In this document: in pieces, positions 6,201 to 7,959 of the stretch
Layout of the letters: the number at the start of each line of letters is the position of its first letter
How positions within the stretch are numbered: position 1 is the first letter of the stretch
Assembly: GCA_947174615.1 (NCBI GenBank)
Contig: CAMWJQ010000179.1
Span: 1 to 7,959 of the forward strand
From: an uncultured Lachnospiraceae bacterium
GTDB lineage: Bacteria > Bacillota > Clostridia > Lachnospirales > Lachnospiraceae
Length of the DNA stretch: 7,959 bases
Direction of reading: 5' to 3'
Notes under the pieces: generated by a model
The model's database searches: none
What the model was told of the DNA's origin: nothing
Seen by the model: the letters and a program-made list of their open reading frames with translations, nothing else
Position numbers and translations under genes: made by a program

Positions 6201-7959
6201 GATTGATAAGAGGGTTAAAGCATACGAGGCGTCAGGAGAGACAGGCAAGGACAGTGATACACTGGGATATTGGAAGGCAGAGGATGGTTCCAGACAGTAC
6301 AATTTCTCGGGATATACGCCAGGGACGCTGACAGGAAATATCGTGAAGCGGATTATGCCGGGTCAGGATTTGAATTATCTTTACACGGATTATCTGGATT
6401 TGATAGCAGATTATGCGAAAGCTGTTGAGGGAGACGGGATTACGATCCTGTTCAGACCGTTCCATGAGAATACAGGCAGCTGGTTCTGGTGGGGCGCAGC
6501 GCTCTGCGACGAGCAGGCATATATCAACCTGTACCGCTACACGGTTGATTATATGAAGGAGACAAAGGGTGTACATAACATGCTCTATGTGTATGGACCA
6601 GGCAGCGAGGCGGCAAATGCAGAGGAGTATGCAGCGAGATATCCTGGTGATGATTATGTAGACATGATTGGATATGACTTATATCACCAAAATCCATCAC
6701 CTGAAAATGAAGCGGGATATCTGCAGAGCGTCAGCAAACAAAATAAAATCCTCAAAGAATTTGCAGAAGCACACAACAAGATCTATGCGATTACGGAAAC
6801 AGGTGTCGCAGACAAAAATGCAGAGGGTGCTGACGTTGCACTCCAGCGCACAGGCAATAAGGTCCAGGACTGGTATATGCAGCTGTTAGACCAAATCAGC
6901 GAGGATGGTGGTGTATGCTATTTCCTTGTATGGGCGAATTTCAGTGAAAATGGCAGCTTCTACCTGCCCTATGTGACAGAGAAGAAGGAGAACGGTGTTC
7001 TGCACGGACACGAGATGATGGATGAATTCATCAGGTTCTACAATGATGGCAGAAGTGTCTTTGCCACCGATATGAACAGCGGATTCAAGCAGGTCAGCGG
7101 CGTTGTCAACACGACGAAGCCGGACAGAGTATCAGGATATATTACTTCACCGCAGTCGGGTGACCGTATACTGCCGGATAAAGACCATCCAGATACACAG
7201 CTTACCGCAAGGGTGTCGGGTGCAGATCCTAAGACTGCAGAAGTACAGTTTATAGCAGAGACAGAATTTGATAAGGTTATACTGAAAGCATCTTATAATG
7301 AAGAGAAGGGCGTATGGGAAGCAGTGCTGAAGGACAGTGCACTTCTCAGCTTTGGCAAAGCGCTCGGAACAATCACATTATATGTCAATGACGAAGAGAT
7401 TGCAAAGATTACAGTACAGTTTAATATGGAAGCGCCAGTGCAGAACGATATGATTCCTGAGGACTTTGAGGGATATAATGGCGACAATCAGCAGTTAGCG
7501 CTTACATGGGCGACAAACAAAGCTTCCGGCAGTGAGATCGTCCTTTCCCTTACAAACGATTCAGAGAAGGTATTTGGCGGAACATATGGTTTAAAGATGG
7601 ATGTCACACTTGCGTCAGCGGATGCGTGGGCAGGTGCGACAAAGGGCATGAATGCCGACTGGAGCGCTGGCAATGCACTGGAATTTTACACAATTCCAGA
7701 GTCAGAAGGGCAGAAGGTTGTTGTACAGGTTACAGCAGCAAGCAATGTATTTGAGACATATTTGCAGGAATTTGAAGCCTACACGACCAATGCAAAGACG
7801 GGATTCCCCGTGAAGGTGACAATCCCTTTCAGCGCATTTGTAGGAAGGGATAACAAAGACGCTAAGTTTGACCCGTCTAAGATTGAGAGCATCGGACTCT
7901 GGTGCAATGCAATCGCACAGGACGGTCGGACATTCCCGCTGAGCACGACACTTTATTAT
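106..7959 (+). CDS. Secreted multimodular beta-mannanase with two GH26 domains (partial, 3' end outside window)
   Basis: This is a predicted endo-acting beta-1,4-mannanase (mannan endo-1,4-beta-mannosidase) that cleaves mannan, glucomannan or galactomannan outside the cell. The frame runs 2,618 codons without a stop and is still open at the window edge, so at least about 285 kDa is encoded. Order of parts: signal peptide (1-36), acidic linker (37-153), three related beta-sandwich modules (154-353, 376-569, 580-771), CBM27-like (784-950), GH26 (991-1392), Ig-like (1414-1508), CBM23-like (1516-1689), then CBM27-like (1711-1876), GH26 (1918-2322), Ig-like (2344-2441) and CBM23-like (2449 onward). 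Both GH26 domains retain the RPxHENTGSWFWWG acid/base motif and the TETG nucleophile motif. The start is set by the AGGAG site and an in-frame TGA at 85-87. No frameshift is seen. The C-terminus, including any cell-wall anchor, is not visible. GH26 assignment is strong; names of the accessory modules are less certain. Confidence 0.93.
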   Translation, partial: MVVGRLRKTLKRSLAIAMAAALMVTSVPDLSVTAMAAEAAYKEDISEKAASEETEEGASQDGQSTDNESTEQKEDTVETQESSSEQNETENASETEKESDTESMTEREDSTESETDTEIQTETRSVDITESDEDEESLDKESDKEQRQEEIQGTTIYENDFDNVEKLADVVNVEGSTLPKDADDNLNVSIAELADGNKAIKFTTDLSNAEGWEDIFKAEIDLSNEFAKTISDKVVMSYDLYFPAESVGEDFGVMTPMAALKSGENWTWITQKSWPSYPDDTNQWSTDDQVTGYKVFHVEIDMNDFETWDGSGNVAYPFEQITPIKAVIPCLAGNTSKYKGDIYLDNLKVKAVGVTSGDDNPPAPDDPGEEEKPLEGELIYKQDFNELSSLENVMTENVSGRAPELAELAAGNKAVKYTVSALSGGSWDDIFKAEFQLDTPYEEAITDKVIMSYDVYFPSDGVTGGEGGTFDSMKAQAALKSGAGETWVSQKSWPEFKAETLVEDAKVPGFKKAHIVIDMNDFETWDGSKNVAYPFEQITPIKAVIPCFAGAGSTYAGDIYLDNLEVRAVSSEEEPPTISKELIYENDFNELSSLENVMTENVSGRTPELAELASGNKAVKYSVQLGGSGWEDIFKAQFNLSEQYDKPITEKVVMSYDIYFPSASVTADSFVTIKGQATVASGSAWDWATQKTWPEITVDTLEDDTNVPDFKKAHVEIDMNDLQVWDNDAGENKSYPFDKITPIHAVIPCLAGQDSAYAGDLYLDNLKVWAVNETGETPEPTEDVVLELDKSAWKVGDPYAYNGGESRIENKTINDKKLLVVSLDYSKDTDKDWSEAKFDYSHPAEVASLKGYNAFVADVYYKPADKSAGSLGIKLFAKSPETDKETINSDAALPEGEAVDIPGLEGYYKAEYVLEKKYEGAFQNMTLGFIGKYTDFAGDVYFDNMRFTKRTTPDIYVDATIEPKKGDGIRVVDDGRAIQTASGQKTPIAENVALVDAKAIEATKNLYAYLKAVGNSDSVIFGHQNDTHHKAGNTGENFSNSDTKDVTGSIAGVIGIDTLSLTGNEASEWNTPEAERIANVARITKEAAAEGALVTLSAHMPNFDLIDKRVKNFEISGGTTNETLGYWEVDGKKQYNFSGYTPGTLTGNVVARIMPGQDLNYLYTDYLDLIADYAKAVEGDGITILFRPLHENTGSWFWWGAALCDEQAYIALYRYTVDYLKETRGVHNILYVYGPGSEAANAAEYAARYPGDAYVDMIGYDLYHQYPSQDNEAGYLQSISRQNQILKEFAEAHNKLYAITETGVADKNAQGADIALRRTGNEVMDWYTKLLDQISEDGGICYFLVWANFDENGSFYLPYVTEKKENGVLHGHEMMDEFIKFYNDDRSAFATDMNSAFKNIKGVTNTTKADAVAGYITAPQSGDRLLAGSGSTRLAARLSGEVGTAEVQFVASAGEKEVVLKASYNEKDGVWEAQMTDEQLLSLGEIPGMIALMVGDAKIAEISARFNLKQAEQNDMIPEDFEGYAGSNRELNSSWTTNKDTGSEISLKLTEEKDKVFGGKYGMQMDITLAKKDAWVGATKSFEADWSEGNALELYTIPEQKGQKVVVQVKSGAEEFEVYLQEYEAYTKYAATGTPVKVTIPFSAFVGKQNGKFDPANIQVIGLWCNALPSETVEYPLSTVICYDEMRVVTTEQTEVQIVEATIEPGNEDELTLDLDASAWNVAEGWQYTGQSTLRNETVDGKKLLAAHMDYSNDSDKDWSEAKFDYTHPSTVESLSEYNTFKVDIYYKPADKKSGSFAVKLFSNNIDGTVKLIDKDAAVPEGTPVDIPGMEGYYKAEYVLELKIPEGAFNKLTLGLVGKNTDFVGDIYFGNMRFAKAAESDIYVDSTLVPQKGAGIQVVDDGRSIQTASGNKVRIPSEIALADANANEAARNLYAYLKAVGESDSVIFGHQNDTHHKAGSKGEGFSSSDTEDVTGSIAGVVGIDVLSLTGNEASTWDAPEAERIANLAAITKEAAAKGALITLSAHMPNFDVIDKRVKAYEASGETGKDSDTLGYWKAEDGSRQYNFSGYTPGTLTGNIVKRIMPGQDLNYLYTDYLDLIADYAKAVEGDGITILFRPFHENTGSWFWWGAALCDEQAYINLYRYTVDYMKETKGVHNMLYVYGPGSEAANAEEYAARYPGDDYVDMIGYDLYHQNPSPENEAGYLQSVSKQNKILKEFAEAHNKIYAITETGVADKNAEGADVALQRTGNKVQDWYMQLLDQISEDGGVCYFLVWANFSENGSFYLPYVTEKKENGVLHGHEMMDEFIRFYNDGRSVFATDMNSGFKQVSGVVNTTKPDRVSGYITSPQSGDRILPDKDHPDTQLTARVSGADPKTAEVQFIAETEFDKVILKASYNEEKGVWEAVLKDSALLSFGKALGTITLYVNDEEIAKITVQFNMEAPVQNDMIPEDFEGYNGDNQQLALTWATNKASGSEIVLSLTNDSEKVFGGTYGLKMDVTLASADAWAGATKGMNADWSAGNALEFYTIPESEGQKVVVQVTAASNVFETYLQEFEAYTTNAKTGFPVKVTIPFSAFVGRDNKDAKFDPSKIESIGLWCNAIAQDGRTFPLSTTLYY
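214..564 (+). other. Acidic E/D/S/T-rich low-complexity linker
   Basis: Residues 37-153 are dominated by Glu, Asp, Ser, Thr, Gln and Asn, with few hydrophobic residues and no Cys or Trp. It is almost certainly disordered and strongly negatively charged. It separates the signal peptide from the first folded module and probably acts as a flexible spacer between the cell surface or secretion machinery and the binding modules. No enzymatic motif is present. The repeated GAG/GAA/GAC/ACA codons explain the Ser- and Val-rich - strand shadow frame at 225-416. Confidence 0.8.
565..1164 (+). other. N-terminal beta-sandwich module A1 (putative carbohydrate-binding)
   Basis: Residues 154-353, the first of three tandem copies. 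It begins with YENDF and ends with GDIYLDNLKV, the Asp-Asn end strand typical of jelly-roll carbohydrate-binding modules. The central SDKVVMSYDLYFP strand resembles the YDIYIP strand of CBM27. Aromatic residues W266, W268 and W274 could line a sugar-binding face. There is a single cysteine, in the AVIPCLAG segment. Its N-terminal half differs from A2 and A3, while its C-terminal half is close to A2. A CBM27-related or CBM35-like fold is plausible, but the family is not certain. Confidence 0.6.
1231..1812 (+). other. N-terminal beta-sandwich module A2 (putative carbohydrate-binding)
   Basis: Residues 376-569, the second copy. It shows IYKQDF at the start, the DKVIMSYDVYFPS strand, W487 and W493 (equivalent to W268 and W274 of A1), IDMNDFETWDG, AVIPCFAG and the closing GDIYLDNLEV. 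It is separated from A1 by a Pro/Asp/Glu linker (354-375). The first ~30 residues are nearly identical to A3, whereas the DFETWDG to AVIPC stretch is nearly identical to A1, giving a mosaic pattern. Likely role is mannan or glycan binding; specificity cannot be read from the sequence. Confidence 0.6.
1843..2418 (+). other. N-terminal beta-sandwich module A3 (putative carbohydrate-binding)
   Basis: Residues 580-771, the third copy, joined to A2 by a ten-residue Glu/Pro linker. It keeps YENDF, EKVVMSYDIYFPS, W687 and W693, IDMND, AVIPCLAG and the closing GDLYLDNLKV. Its aromatic-rich loop has an additional W685. In place of the DFETWDG segment of A1 and A2 it has DLQVWDN plus a slightly longer loop, so its C-terminal half is the most divergent. 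A short Thr/Pro/Glu linker (772-783) leads to the CBM27-like module. Confidence 0.6.
2455..2955 (+). other. CBM27-like mannan-binding module, copy a
   Basis: Residues 784-950, about 167 residues, near the usual CBM27 size. It opens with LELDKSAW and has a DWSEAKFDY segment, a VADVYYKP strand, and the C-terminal run from MTLGFIGKY to GDVYFDNMRF. That run resembles the end of the Thermotoga Man5 CBM27 (IGVVG, then IFIDNVRLYKR, from memory). CBM27 binds beta-1,4-mannooligosaccharides and galactomannan. It lies directly before the GH26 domain, as in the Roseburia intestinalis enzyme. D943 of YFDN is the residue that commonly takes part in structural calcium binding in this fold. Confidence 0.68.
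3076..4281 (+). other. GH26 beta-mannanase catalytic domain, copy a
   Basis: Residues 991-1392, a (beta/alpha)8 retaining glycoside hydrolase. Visible motifs in order: VIFGHQNDTHH at the first strand (H1023), LSLTGNEASEW, LVTLSAHMPNF, PGQDLNYLYTDYLDLI, RPLHENTGSWFWWG with acid/base E1191 and the adjacent H1190, IGYDLYH (Y1263), ITETG with nucleophile E1301, and YFLVWANF (W1346). The 110-residue gap between the two Glu matches the 108 of Cellvibrio Man26A (E212 and E320), and W1196 corresponds to its W217. All catalytic residues are intact, so activity is expected. A linker (951-990) with the DDGRAIQTASG segment joins it to the CBM27-like module. Confidence 0.95.
4345..4629 (+). other. Ig-like spacer module, copy a
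   Basis: Residues 1414-1508. It begins GYITAPQSGDRLL and continues with alternating beta strands (TAEVQFVAS, EVVLKASYNEKDGVWEA, IALMVGDAKIAEIS), the pattern of a small Ig-like beta-sandwich. Modules of this kind often follow GH26 mannanase domains and hold the C-terminal binding module. There are no catalytic motifs. A structural role is most likely. Confidence 0.6.
4651..5172 (+). other. CBM23-like mannan-binding module, copy a
   Basis: Residues 1516-1689. It starts with MIPEDFEGY, has FGGKYGMQMDITL and WSEGNALELYTIPE, then VKVTIPFSAFVGKQNGKFDP and IGLWCNA, and ends with CYDEMRVV. This is the jelly-roll pattern of the CBM11/CBM23/CBM27 group. The position behind GH26 matches the CBM23 of the Roseburia intestinalis mannanase, which is why CBM23 is preferred. 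CBM11 is the main alternative. Expected role: binding mannan near the catalytic domain. Confidence 0.6.
5173..5235 (+). other. Junction linker between the two four-module blocks
   Basis: Residues 1690-1710, Thr/Glu/Gln-rich with one Pro. It contains VEATIEP (1699-1705), which echoes VDATIEP (957-963) in the linker between CBM27-like and GH26 of copy a. No folded domain fits in 21 residues. It probably works as a flexible hinge between the two mannanase units. Confidence 0.6.
5236..5733 (+). other. CBM27-like mannan-binding module, copy b
   Basis: Residues 1711-1876. It aligns along its length with copy a: LDLDASAW for LELDKSAW, DWSEAKFDYTHP, VDIYYKPADK, VDIPGMEGYYKAEYVLEL and LTLGLVGKNTDFVGDIYF. 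Unlike copy a it reads YFGNMRF, so the usual Asp is Gly (G1870, codon ggt at 5713-5715). That may weaken a structural metal site. Otherwise the fold and mannan binding are expected to be kept. Confidence 0.65.
5857..7071 (+). other. GH26 beta-mannanase catalytic domain, copy b
   Basis: Residues 1918-2322, a second full GH26 domain about 930 residues after the first. All motifs recur: VIFGHQNDTHH (H1950), LSLTGNEAS, LITLSAHMPNF, RPFHENTGSWFWWG with acid/base E2121, IGYDLYH, ITETG with nucleophile E2231, and YFLVWANF. From the DLNYLYTDYLDL segment to EAGYLQS, 111 of 121 residues are identical to copy a. Differences near the active site are F2119 for L1189, two residues before the acid/base, and a loop before LGYW that is three residues longer. 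Predicted active; it may differ slightly in substrate subsite preference. Confidence 0.95.
7135..7428 (+). other. Ig-like spacer module, copy b
   Basis: Residues 2344-2441. It begins GYITSPQSGDRIL and has the same strand pattern as copy a (TAEVQFIAE, KVILKASYNEEKGVWEA, ITLYVNDEEIAKIT). It carries a three-residue insertion, PDKDHPD, in the loop after the first strand. Overall it is clearly less similar to its partner than the GH26 domains are. Structural spacer role inferred. Confidence 0.6.
7450..7959 (+). other. CBM23-like module, copy b (cut by window end)
   Basis: Residues 2449-2618, continuing past the window. It repeats MIPEDFEGY, FGGTYGLKMDVTL, WSAGNALEFYTIPE, VKVTIPFSAFVG, KFDPSKIESIGLWCNA and FPLSTTLYY. 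By alignment with copy a, only about the last six residues (DEMRVV in copy a) are missing. What follows, whether another linker, a further module, a cell-wall anchor or the stop, is not visible. Confidence 0.6.

Larger units (their letters stand above)
5236..7959 (+). repeat. Tandem intragenic duplication, unit b (CBM27-GH26-Ig-CBM23, end cut)
   Basis: Second copy of the four-module block, in the same order and orientation as unit a, with a 21-residue linker between them. The copies are no longer identical at many synonymous positions, so the duplication is not brand new and is unlikely to be an assembly artefact. The GH26 part is much better conserved than the CBM and Ig-like parts. Confidence 0.92.

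Noticed and set aside
6668..6889. 73-codon open frame on the + strand in another phase
   Set aside because: It overlaps the strongly conserved GH26 copy b, is Lys/Arg/Ser-rich without motifs, and has no equivalent at the matching site in copy a, so it is a chance frame.
2455..7959. Assembly artefact creating a false duplication
   Set aside because: The two blocks differ at many synonymous and nonsynonymous sites and carry in-frame insertions, so they are distinct sequences rather than one region assembled twice.

Overview
The window is almost entirely one very large open reading frame on the + strand. It starts at an ATG at position 106 and is still open at the last base (7959), giving at least 2,618 codons. 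I recognise it as a secreted, multimodular beta-mannanase with two complete GH26 catalytic domains. The signal peptide style (Lys/Arg-rich N-terminus, Ala-rich core, cleavage after an A-M-A motif followed by an acidic tail), the E/D/S/T-rich linker, the moderate-to-low GC, the AGGAG ribosome binding site and the module order all suggest a gut or rumen Firmicute of the Lachnospiraceae type (Roseburia/Butyrivibrio-like). The taxon is an inference, not a proven identification.

Layout: 1-105 is an AT-rich upstream region with short direct and inverted repeats and a ribosome binding site. Residues 1-36 are a signal peptide and 37-153 an acidic low-complexity linker. Residues 154-771 hold three tandem copies of a ~190-200-residue beta-sandwich module (A1, A2, A3), probably carbohydrate-binding and of uncertain family. 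Residues 784-1689 are a block of CBM27-like, GH26, Ig-like and CBM23-like modules. Residues 1711-2618 repeat the same four-module block, and the last module is cut by the window edge a few residues before its expected end.

Likely working: the protein is exported, and up to seven non-catalytic binding modules hold it on mannan while two retaining GH26 domains cut internal beta-1,4-mannosidic bonds. Both catalytic domains keep the acid/base Glu (E1191, E2121) and the nucleophile Glu (E1301, E2231), so both are predicted to be active. A CBM27-GH26-CBM23 arrangement is known for the Roseburia intestinalis extracellular mannanase. Here that whole block appears twice in one polypeptide, with three additional N-terminal modules, which is the most notable feature of the window.

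No RNA gene, insertion sequence, CRISPR array, terminator or second protein-coding gene could be supported. The short open frames in other phases and on the - strand are shadows of the large gene. The C-terminus, and therefore the way the enzyme is anchored or released, lies outside the window.
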